Below, one piece after another: positions 17,141-23,988 of a DNA stretch of 64,000 nt. Under the pieces are notes generated by a model. The model was not told where the DNA came from and did no database searches. It saw only the letters and a list, made by a program, of their open reading frames with translations. The stretch is from assembly GCA_020637675.1 (NCBI GenBank), contig JACKKD010000002.1:496001-560000 (forward strand). The letters run 5' to 3'. The DNA is from Paracoccaceae bacterium (GTDB lineage: Bacteria; Pseudomonadota; Alphaproteobacteria; Rhodobacterales; Rhodobacteraceae). Position 1 is the stretch's first letter. Each line of letters starts with the position of its first letter. The position numbers and the translations under genes were made by a program.

Positions 17141-17236
17141 GTGGCAGTGTCCCCCCGGACCCCGAATAGGGCGGATATTTTGCCGTTTTACAATGCGCTT
17201 TTTGCGCGGACAGGGCAGAAATGGCGGGCGGAATGC

Positions 17237-18004
17237 CTAGTTGACCGGCACATCCTGCGAAGGCGGCGGCGGTGTCGGCACGGCGAGATAGGCCTCCGCC
17301 GCGATGGTGACGAGGCCCCTGAGGCCTAGGGCGGCGCGGTCGGCGGGCGCGATAGCGGCGATCGCGGCGGCAGTCGCGCGGGCAAGCGGCGCCGGATCGC
17401 GGCCGGCCGCGGTGATGAGCGGGAGGCCGGGTGTCGGCCGGGTGTGGCCGACCACCCGGAGGCGGGTGGCGACCTCGGGGTGGTGCGCCTCGATGAGCCG
17501 CCAGCTCACGGCGTCGATGGCGGCGATGTCGGCGCGGCCCTCGGCGACCGCGCGGGCGCTGTCCCGGTGGGCGCCGGTGTGGCGGGTGTGGGTGAACCTG
17601 AGGCCGCGCCGGGCCATCTCGTTCTGCGGCGCGGCCCAGCCCGACTGGCTGTCCTGGCCGTTGAAGGCGAGCGTCCGGTCGATGAAGTCATGCGCCTCGC
17701 CGGGATCGTCCGCCCGCGCGACGAAGACGGAGTAATACCAGCCCGGCGCGGCGCCGGGGAGCCCATGGTCCGGCGTGCCGACAAGCGCGACCCGGCCGTG
17801 GAGGCGTGTCCGGTAGGGCATTCCGCAGGTCTGGCCGAGAAGCAGGTCGGGGCTTTCCCAGAGGGTCCAGAGGCTTTCGTCGCGGGTCAGGGCCGGCGGC
17901 GCCGCGATCCCTTCCTCCGCCAGCGCGGCGCGGATGAGCGACCAGAACCGGTCATGCTCCGCCCGGACCTGCGGCCAGTCGTACATCGCGAGGCTCGCGA
18001 TCAT
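17237..18004 (-). CDS. PhnD-like substrate-binding domain protein, cytoplasmic
   Basis: A 255-aa protein with the fold pattern of phosphonate/phosphite-binding PhnD proteins: MYDWPQVRAEHDRFW start, DLLLGQTCGMPYR, PGWYYSVFVARADDP, then FNGQDSQSGWAAPQNE and DIAAIDAVSWRLI. No signal peptide or lipobox is visible, and no transporter subunits sit nearby, so it is either an unusual cytoplasmic sensor-like protein or the exported form has lost its signal. The start at 18004 overlaps the stop of the TerB-like gene in an ATGA junction, so both are co-translated. Ligand unknown. Confidence 0.75.
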   Translation of the reverse strand: MIASLAMYDWPQVRAEHDRFWSLIRAALAEEGIAAPPALTRDESLWTLWESPDLLLGQTCGMPYRTRLHGRVALVGTPDHGLPGAAPGWYYSVFVARADDPGEAHDFIDRTLAFNGQDSQSGWAAPQNEMARRGLRFTHTRHTGAHRDSARAVAEGRADIAAIDAVSWRLIEAHHPEVATRLRVVGHTRPTPGLPLITAAGRDPAPLARATAAAIAAIAPADRAALGLRGLVTIAAEAYLAVPTPPPPSQDVPVN

Positions 18005-18444
18005 TTCTTCGCGTTCTCAACGGTTTGCCGAGCGATGGCGCGGTCCCGGTCGCTGACGCCGAGAAGGTCGGCCGTCACCCGGATGAGCGCGTCCTCGCGT
18101 TCGTCGCGCGCCTCGTCGGCCAGCGCGACCTGCCACATCGCCTCGATCAGGCTCACCCGGTCCTCGTGCGGAACCGCGTCCTTCAGCGCGCGGGTGAAGC
18201 GCACGGTGTCGGGTGCCTCGGCCTCCAGAACCTCGGCCTCGGCGCGGATCTTCGCGGCCTCGAAGTACGACAGCCCGTAGCGGCTCGCAACCACGCGGTC
18301 GATCCTGAGCCGCTCGGACTCCTCGTAATGCTCGTCCGCCCGCGCAAGGCGCACCAGAAGCGCGGCGAGCGCGAGCCGCGCGTCGGGTTCCGGCAGGCGG
18401 CCGGGGGCGGGGGCGAGGAGCGAGTTGAGCAGGCGCGCGATCAT
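18001..18444 (-). CDS. TerB-family protein
   Basis: A 147-aa helical protein with a TerB-like domain (LALAALLVRLARADEHYEE; then ERLRIDRVVASRYGLS; then SLIEAMWQVALADEARDERE) whose acidic helices resemble the metal-binding helix bundle of tellurite-resistance TerB/DjlA-type proteins. The start MIARLLNSLL at 18444 is preferred; a TTG at 18480 could extend it by 12 residues. It is coupled to the PhnD-like gene by an ATGA overlap and lies 108 bp downstream of the disrupted ppk2. Role unknown; the tellurite label is historical for the family. Confidence 0.75.
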   Translation of the reverse strand: MIARLLNSLLAPAPGRLPEPDARLALAALLVRLARADEHYEESERLRIDRVVASRYGLSYFEAAKIRAEAEVLEAEAPDTVRFTRALKDAVPHEDRVSLIEAMWQVALADEARDEREDALIRVTADLLGVSDRDRAIARQTVENAKK

Positions 18445-18552
18445 GACAGGCGATATAAGCCCTCCGGCGGGGATGTGCAAAGCCCGTCCCGCATCCGTCC
18501 CGCGCGCGTGGGGATCGCGTCGATCTTCCGTCCCGGCAGGCCCCGCGCGGCG

Positions 18553-18937
18553 TCAATACTTTCGCGGGACGTAAAGCTCGGGCGGCAGGATCGCGCGTTC
18601 GTAGTCCGGGTTGAAGACGCGGTCGGGAAGTGTGATCTCCTCGTGCGGGACCTGCTCGTAGGGGAAGAGGCCGAGGAGGTGGTCGATGCAGTTCAGCCGC
18701 GCCCGCTTCTTGTCGTTGCCCTCGACGATGTACCACGGCGCCTCGGGGATGTTGGTGCGGTGGAGCATCTCTTCCTTGGCCTTGGTGTACTGTTCCCAGC
18801 GGACGCGGGACTGGAGATCCATCGGCGACAGTTTCCACTGCTTCATCGGGTCGTGGATGCGCATGAGAAAGCGCATCTGCTGTTCCTCGTCGGTGATCGA
18901 GAACCAGTATTTGACGACCCGGATGCCCGACCGCACC
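18553..18937 (-). pseudogene. ppk2: polyphosphate kinase 2, 3' fragment (cut by IS66)
   Basis: C-terminal 126 codons of a PPK2 enzyme (VRSGIRVVKYWFSITDEEQQ to ELYVPRKY stop), which transfers phosphate between polyphosphate and nucleotides. Removing the IS66 element and one copy of the 8-bp duplication joins this to the fragment at 21690-22233 in frame, giving a 306-aa protein, the normal length. The break falls after residue 181. The fragment has its own in-frame ATG at 18936, but it lacks the P-loop and cannot act as a kinase alone. All other codons look intact, so the insertion is probably recent. Confidence 0.93.
18930..18937. repeat. IS66 target site duplication, left
   Basis: ACCGCACC directly abutting the left IS end (GTAAGCGG from 18938). 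The identical 8-mer follows the right end at 21690-21697. Eight base pairs is the usual IS66-family duplication. Confidence 0.95.
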
Positions 18938-19076
18938 GTAAGCGGCGGCCACGCCCCATTGAGTTTCCGCTTGCGGGGTGCCGCTATGGGATGAAGCGGC
19001 GGGCTGTCGGTAGCTTGTCAGGGACTACGAGACGAGGTCCTTATGAGCCGATGGCCTGCTGGTCACAGCACTGGGC

Positions 19077-20729
19077 CTAGGCCCACGGCATCAGATCGTC
19101 GATGTCGCGGGCGAGGTGGCCGTTGGCCAGCTTCGTGAACAGATCGCGCAGATAGGCATAGGGCTCGAGGCCGTTCATTTTGCATGTGCCGATCAGACTG
19201 GCGAAGCGGGCCCAATTGCGGCCGCCCTCGTCGTGGCCGGCAAAGAGCGCGTTACGGCGGTTCATGGCCGGGCTGCGGATGGCGTTTTCCACGAGGTTGG
19301 AGTCGATATCGATGCGCCCATCCTCCAGGAACAGCCGGAAGCCGTCCTGTCGTTTCAGCATATAGGCCATGGCCTCGCCAAGGTCGGATTTGCGCGAGAC
19401 GCGGGCGGCTTGGGCCGCCAGCCAGGCGAAGAACTCATCGACCAGCGGGCGCGACAGGTCCTGCCGGACAGTTCGGCGGTGATCCGGGTCGAACCCGCGG
19501 ATGGCATCCTCGATCTTGTAGAGGGCAGCGATGCGCAGCAGCGCCTCGTCCACGATGGGTGATCCCTTCTTCGGTTTAGCCTTGATCAGCTTGCGCCGGC
19601 CATGCGCCCAGCAAAAAGCCAGCCGCAGCGGATCGCCGCCCGGGCGTTTCGGCGTGGCCAGATGGGTATAGCCGCCATAGGCATCAACTTGGATCGTGCC
19701 GTTGAAGCCGTGCAGGATTTCGGCGGCATATTCGCCTTTCCGGCCAGGCCGATAGTGGAACACCACGCCCGGCGGCGCGGTGCCACCCCAGCCCCTGTCG
19801 TCGCGCAGCACCGCCCAGAGGTAGCCGGTCTTCGTCTTTCCCTTGCCCGGGTCCAGCACCGGAGCGCTTGTTTCATCGACGTAAAGCCTTGTGCTGTCGG
19901 TCATCAGCCGTTTTGCCATATGGTCAACCACGGGGGCAATCAGGGCACCCGTCCGGCCCATCCAGTCGGCGAGAACAGACCGGTCGATCGGCACCCCATG
20001 CCGCGCCATCACCACGGCCTGCCGGTTCAGCGGCATGTGCTCGGAATGCTTGGAGACGGCAATCTGGGCCAGCAGCGTCTCGGTCGGCCAGCTGCCCTCC
20101 AGCAGATGTGCAGGCGCCTTGGCTTGCACGACGCCGGTGCGCCCCTTGGGGCAGGCATATCGGGGGCGCACCGTGACGATGACCTGATAGCGCGCCGGGA
20201 TGTAGTCCAGCCGCTCGGTGCGGTCTTCGCCGATCCGCACCATGTCGCCGCAGCCGCAGGGGCACACGATGCTGTCGGGCTCGACCACCCGCTCGACGCG
20301 CGGCAGGCTTTCGGGCAGGGTCCGGGCCTTGCGGGGCGCACGTGGGTTGCGCTTCTCGGGGTCCGGTTCGCTGGCCGCCATCCTGTCCTCGAGATCGGCG
20401 ATCTGCGCCTGCGTCTCGGCGATGGCGGTTTCCAGATCTTCCAGCGCCAGCTCGAGCTGCGCCGGGCCCAGCTTCTCGGATTTCGGCCCGAACTTCGTGC
20501 GCCGGTAGTCCTGGACCTGACCTTCCAGCTTCTCGATCAGCGCCTTCAACTCGGTAATGAAGGCTTCCTTTTCGGCCACCACCGCCTGTTCGTGCTGGCG
20601 CGCCGCACGTTCGACCCTCGCCTCAAACCGCGCGGCTTCCAGCGCCGCCTTTTGGGCGGCAAAGGCCTTCACTACCTCGGGCGGCAGGTCGGGGAACTGG
20701 CTGAGATCAAGCGGCTGCGACATGCGCAT
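19077..20729 (-). CDS. tnpC: IS66 transposase TnpC
   Basis: A 550-aa DDE transposase. Domains in order: N-terminal coiled coil (about 20-90), a basic TnpC homeodomain-like segment with RRTKFGPKSEKL, the zinc-finger IS66 domain with CPCGCGDMVRIGEDRTERLD, then the catalytic core with acidic residues in YVDETSAPVLDPG, VDAYGGYTHL and SNLVENAIRSP, and the C-terminal IS66 tail ending DDLMPWA. Start MRMSQPLDLS at 20729 (or the Met two codons later) is chosen because the frame's upstream extension overlaps tnpB. It ends 139 bp before the left IS end. Confidence 0.95.
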   Translation of the reverse strand: MRMSQPLDLSQFPDLPPEVVKAFAAQKAALEAARFEARVERAARQHEQAVVAEKEAFITELKALIEKLEGQVQDYRRTKFGPKSEKLGPAQLELALEDLETAIAETQAQIADLEDRMAASEPDPEKRNPRAPRKARTLPESLPRVERVVEPDSIVCPCGCGDMVRIGEDRTERLDYIPARYQVIVTVRPRYACPKGRTGVVQAKAPAHLLEGSWPTETLLAQIAVSKHSEHMPLNRQAVVMARHGVPIDRSVLADWMGRTGALIAPVVDHMAKRLMTDSTRLYVDETSAPVLDPGKGKTKTGYLWAVLRDDRGWGGTAPPGVVFHYRPGRKGEYAAEILHGFNGTIQVDAYGGYTHLATPKRPGGDPLRLAFCWAHGRRKLIKAKPKKGSPIVDEALLRIAALYKIEDAIRGFDPDHRRTVRQDLSRPLVDEFFAWLAAQAARVSRKSDLGEAMAYMLKRQDGFRLFLEDGRIDIDSNLVENAIRSPAMNRRNALFAGHDEGGRNWARFASLIGTCKMNGLEPYAYLRDLFTKLANGHLARDIDDLMPWA

Positions 20730-20787
20730 TTCTACCCGATCCGGGACAGAAAGCCCAATAAAACAACGCCAAAATCGACCCGGTGAG

Positions 20788-21141
20788 TCAACCCGCCGCA
20801 GTCGGTGGGAGCACCCGTTGTGCAACCATCCGCCGCCAATCCAGACCTTCGAACAGAGCCTCGAATTGCGCCCGGGACAGCCGCATCGTGCCGTCCTGAA
20901 CCTTCGGCCAGGCGAAGCTGCCTTCCTCCAGGACCTTGTAGATCAGCACCATGCCGGTGCCGTCCCAGACCAGGATCTTCAACCTGTCCCCGCGTTTTGA
21001 TCGGAACACAACCGTCACGCCGGAATGCGGATCAAGCTTCAGTTCCGTCTGCACGATCAGTGCCAGAGCATTATGTCCACACCGGAAATCCACCGGCCGG
21101 GTCGCGATCAGGATCGGCAACCGCTGCCCCGCGACAATCAT
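20788..21141 (-). CDS. tnpB: IS66 accessory protein TnpB
   Basis: A 117-aa IS66 Orf2-like protein (MIVAGQRLPILIATRPVDFR; LVWDGTGMVLIYKVLEEG). TnpB proteins of this family are required for transposition together with TnpA, but their biochemical role is unclear. The start overlaps the tnpA stop in an ATGA junction; tnpC follows after about 60 bp. Complete and undamaged. Confidence 0.95.
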   Translation of the reverse strand: MIVAGQRLPILIATRPVDFRCGHNALALIVQTELKLDPHSGVTVVFRSKRGDRLKILVWDGTGMVLIYKVLEEGSFAWPKVQDGTMRLSRAQFEALFEGLDWRRMVAQRVLPPTAAG

Positions 21142-21599
21142 GCCGCCCCGCGCAGAGCGCGCACCAAGGCCGCTGCACGCTCCACCGCAACATCACCAGG
21201 AATACACAGCCGCAGATCAGGCCCGACCTCAATCGTCATCACCCCGATGCCACCCTGTGCGACCTCGACCGTCAAAGGCACAGGCTGATCCACGGGCTCG
21301 GGCAGAATGGACAGCGGCACAAAGGCAGGCTCCGCCACCTTCGGCCTTGTTGATCCGCTCAGCACGTCCATCAGCTCACCCGGCAGAGCCAGCCGACCCT
21401 GCCGGGCATGGCGGCGCCAATCCGACAAATGATGCGGCAGGATGTCATAGCGCGCCGCCACATCGACGACCCGGGCGCCTGGCTGGAGGCTTTCGGCAAC
21501 AATCCGCGCCTTCATCTCATTCGACCAGCGCCGCTTGCCCCGCCGCCGCGGCTCGACAATCGCGCAACGCCCAATAAACCCGTCACCACCATCCGCCAT
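21138..21599 (-). CDS. tnpA: IS66 accessory protein TnpA
   Basis: A 153-aa small transposition protein with a helix-turn-helix of the transposase-8/IS3 OrfA type (RRRGKRRWSNEMKARIVAES; PGARVVDVAARYDILPHHLS). The start MADGGDGFIG at 21599 has TGGAGA about 9 nt upstream; an ATG at 21620 would add seven residues. It is the first gene of the IS operon, with its promoter between 21600 and the right end at 21689. Confidence 0.92.
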   Translation of the reverse strand: MADGGDGFIGRCAIVEPRRRGKRRWSNEMKARIVAESLQPGARVVDVAARYDILPHHLSDWRRHARQGRLALPGELMDVLSGSTRPKVAEPAFVPLSILPEPVDQPVPLTVEVAQGGIGVMTIEVGPDLRLCIPGDVAVERAAALVRALRGAA

Positions 21600-21689
21600 G
21601 ACAAATCTCCATCTGCTCACGCAGACCTTCTCGCAGGCCCGTCACGCGTCAGGAATACATCAATTCAATGGGTTGGAGCCGCCGCTTAC

Positions 21690-21697
21690 ACCGCACC
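21690..21697. repeat. IS66 target site duplication, right
   Basis: ACCGCACC immediately after the right IS end (ending CGCTTAC at 21689), identical to 18930-18937. Confidence 0.95.
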
Positions 21698-22233
21698 AGC
21701 ATCCGCTCGAACTCCGGCACGTCGTGGAAGAACTCCTCCACCTGCGTCTCCGAGGCGAAGCCCATTACCCGCTCCACCCCGGCCCGGTTGTACCAGGACC
21801 GGTCGAAGAGCACGATCTCGCCCCCCGCCGGCAGGTGGGGGACGTAGCGCTGGAAGTACCACTGCGTCTTCTCGCGGTCCGAGGGCGCGGGCAGCGCCAC
21901 CACCCGCACGACGCGGGGGTTGAGCCTCTGGCTGATCCGCTTGATGACGCCGCCCTTGCCCGCCGAGTCGCGCCCCTCGAAGATCACCACGACCTTTTGC
22001 CGGGTGTGCTGGACCCAGTCCTGAAGCTTGATGAGTTCCGATTGCAGCCGGATCAGGCTTTGGAAATAGGTGTGGCGGTCGATCGTGTCGGGGTGGCGGG
22101 TCTTGTAGATGCGCTTGATCTCGAGCGAGAGGACCGCGTCCTCCAGTTCCAGCTCGAAATCCTCGTCGAGCGTGTCGGCGAGTTCCGCCTCGAGCCAGTC
22201 CTGCGAGGGGTGGGTGTCGTCGGGGGCGGTCAT
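21690..22233 (-). pseudogene. ppk2: polyphosphate kinase 2, 5' fragment (cut by IS66)
   Basis: N-terminal 181 residues of PPK2 starting MTAPDDTHPS at 22233. The P-loop FEGRDSAGKGG and the Walker B-like LFDRSWYNRAGVE are both present. In the present sequence translation continues 14 codons into the IS end and stops at 21649, giving a truncated protein without the C-terminal lid and ITDEEQ region. Joined with 18553-18937 the frame is perfect. The reading frame upstream of 22233 is open but is made of the hairpin array, not PPK2 sequence. Loss of this gene would reduce polyphosphate-dependent nucleotide phosphorylation unless another ppk exists elsewhere. Confidence 0.93.
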
Positions 22234-22913
22234 CGGGTGCTCCGTGGCGTGGGTTGGCCGGTTGGAGCATGGGTCCGTGACGTTTGGGTGACAAGGGGGT
22301 GAGGTGGGTGTGGAGTGGCCGCGCGGCCCCCTCCCTCTCCCTCCCCCACGAGGGGGGAGGGAAGCGCTTGGTCGGCGAGGTCCGGAGGCGGGCGCAGGAC
22401 TGGCGCATAAAGTGGAGGCGGCTGCTTCGGGTGGGGTTTCGCTGCGGTCAGAGGACCGGAAAGGGACGTGCCAGTGGCACGTCACCCGGTCCGATTGCCC
22501 GGAGGTGCAAGCCGGAGGGCAAGGGGTTCTCCGCTGGCACCGTGCGTCCGGAAATCGGGGCGCGGCTGCCTGGGGTGAGACCGGATCAGAAACGGTCCAG
22601 TGGACCGTTTCCCGGACGAACGCCCGACCGTGTCGGGCGGCCCGGGAGCGCGCGGTAACGCGCCTGCCGGGGGGTGATGAGGGATCAGCAAAGGTCCTGT
22701 GGACCTTTGCCCCGAAGAACGCCCGCCCCGTGGGCGGGCCGGGTGGCAGGCGCGGCCGTCGAGGCAATGCCTCGACTTGTCGCGGGACAAATCGGGCAAG
22801 GAGCAACTTCCGGAGGTCCGAAAATGCCGTCCACAGCCGTATCCAACGGCTAGCTTGATTTCACACACGTTTCTCGGCCAGTATTCGTGCACACTACAAC
22901 CACGGGGTGTTCG
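22234..22913. other. gene-free stretch between ppk2 and the nuclease
   Basis: About 680 bp with no convincing gene. 22234-22452 is GC-rich and featureless apart from a CCCTCCCTCTCCCTCCCCC tract (22328-22346); 22453-22790 is the hairpin array listed separately; from about 22850 the base composition shifts to AT-richer DNA that continues into the nuclease gene. Open frames on both strands here follow the palindromes and have no family resemblance. Confidence 0.7.
22453..22790. repeat. array of triloop hairpins, two diverged tandem units
   Basis: A run of inverted repeats: GACGTGCC/GGCACGTC (22465-22483, loop AGT) nested in GGACCGG/CCGGTCC (22453-22492); TTGCCC/GGGCAA (22495-22522); AAACGGTCC/GGACCGTTT (22590-22610, loop AGT); CGCCCGAC/GTCGGGCG (22621-22639, loop CGT); GCGCG/CGCGC (22648-22663); GCAAAGGTCC/GGACCTTTGC (22688-22710, loop TGT); GCCCGCCC/GGGCGGGC (22721-22739, loop CGT); GTCGAGGC/GCCTCGAC (22758-22776, loop AAT); TTGTC/GACAA (22777-22790). 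The segments 22583-22663 and 22682-22776 align as two diverged copies, and the differences within their stems are paired, preserving the hairpins. No poly-T tails follow, so simple terminators are unlikely. Confidence 0.85.
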
Positions 22914-23975
22914 ATGGATTTTGCGCAAAAGGTCAAGGACTTGGCTCAACGGTCCAAGCATGCTTCGGAGCATGCCCTGACGGAAGAGGCGACCAAGACG
23001 GCGGTCGTTCTTCCACTCATTCAAGCTCTTGGTTTTGATGTTTTCAACTTGAATGAAGTCACTCCGGAGTTCGTTGCGGATGTTGGAACAAAGAAGGGCG
23101 AGAAGATTGATTTTGCATTGAAGATTGATGGCAAGACCGCCATCCTAATTGAGGTAAAACCAATTTCATTGCCTCTCGGATCGGCGCAGTATTCTCAACT
23201 ATTCCGCTATTTTGCCGTGGCCGACGCTAGGTTGGCAATTTTGACCAACGGTCGTGAGATTTGGTTTTTCTCAGATACTGATGAGAAAAACAAGATGGAT
23301 AAGAAACCGTTCTTTGTCTTCGATCTTCAATCTTTTGATGATTCACAGGTAAAGGATCTAGCAAGATTTCAGAAAGTTTCTTACAATATTGAAGAGATAT
23401 TGGAGACCGCCAGCAATTTGAAATTCGTCAAATCGGCGGCTGAATTTCTTAGAGCTCAACTGGCCAATCCATCAGACGAATTCGTTCGTCTTATTGCTCG
23501 CCAGATTGTTGACGGATCAATCACGAAATCCGTTCTCGAGCAGATAAGGCCGATCGTTCCGAAGGCATTCGACGAGGTAATTCGGAGTCGCATACAGGAC
23601 AAGCTGAATATTGCGTTTCGTCCGGGGGCGCCTGAAAACAAGGATACCACACCTGCCTCTGGTGAGGACGAAAAGGGGGATGTGGTGACGACCGACGAGG
23701 AGATACAAGCTTTCTACATCGTGAAAGCAATTGGTGCGCGTGTGCTCCCGATTGAGCGAATTGTGATGAGGGACGCAAAATCCTATTGCAGCATCATTGT
23801 TGACGACAATAACAGAAAGCCCGTCTGCCGCCTCTACCTGAACTCAAAGTCAACGAAGTATGTGGGCATATTCAATGCAGAGAAGCAGGAAACAAAATTT
23901 CCAATCGCAAGCGTAAGTGACATCTTTCAGCATTCAGAACTGATTGAGGGGGCCATAAAGGCACACGTGAAGTAA
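22914..23975 (+). CDS. orphan HsdR-N-type nuclease
   Basis: A 353-aa protein related to the N-terminal nuclease domain of type I restriction R subunits. The PD-(D/E)xK core is visible: D66 (KIDFAL), E80 and K82 (LIEVKP), followed by the QxxxY motif typical of HsdR (Q95 to Y99 in QLFRYF). No helicase or translocase domain is present. The C-terminal half (about 250-353) is a separate small domain with strands such as SYCSIIVDDNNRK. No hsdM or hsdS genes lie nearby. Codon use and composition are clearly AT-richer than the neighbours, which suggests transfer. Start at 22914 (GGGG 7 nt upstream) is preferred over GTG at 22887. Function is unproven; defence or DNA-end processing is a guess. Confidence 0.8.
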   Translation: MDFAQKVKDLAQRSKHASEHALTEEATKTAVVLPLIQALGFDVFNLNEVTPEFVADVGTKKGEKIDFALKIDGKTAILIEVKPISLPLGSAQYSQLFRYFAVADARLAILTNGREIWFFSDTDEKNKMDKKPFFVFDLQSFDDSQVKDLARFQKVSYNIEEILETASNLKFVKSAAEFLRAQLANPSDEFVRLIARQIVDGSITKSVLEQIRPIVPKAFDEVIRSRIQDKLNIAFRPGAPENKDTTPASGEDEKGDVVTTDEEIQAFYIVKAIGARVLPIERIVMRDAKSYCSIIVDDNNRKPVCRLYLNSKSTKYVGIFNAEKQETKFPIASVSDIFQHSELIEGAIKAHVK

Positions 23976-23988
23976 AGAACAGCCCCCC

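Larger units (their letters stand above)
18938..21689 (-). mobile_element. IS66-family insertion sequence, complete
   Basis: A 2752-bp element with IS66-type GTAAGCG ends. The terminal inverted repeats share 12 perfect bases (GTAAGCGGCGGC), then a diverged stretch, then a common CCATTGA. It carries the canonical three overlapping or adjacent genes tnpA, tnpB and tnpC, all on the minus strand and all open. An identical 8-bp duplication flanks it. It is inserted in the same orientation as ppk2. Intact ends, intact genes and a perfect duplication suggest a recent and possibly still mobile copy. Confidence 0.97.

Noticed and set aside
17141..17236. GCGC-AAAAA-GCGC palindrome as a terminator of the PhnD-like gene
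   Set aside because: The stem is only 4 bp and no U-tract follows on the minus strand.
22453..22790. CRISPR array
   Set aside because: Repeats are not identical, spacers are irregular, and no cas genes are present.
22304..22858. Open frames through the hairpin array on both strands
   Set aside because: Both strands stay open because of the palindromes and GC richness; the translations simply mirror the inverted repeats and have no start signal.
22914..23975. Complete type I restriction-modification system
   Set aside because: Only the nuclease-like N-terminal domain is present; no helicase, hsdM or hsdS in the window.
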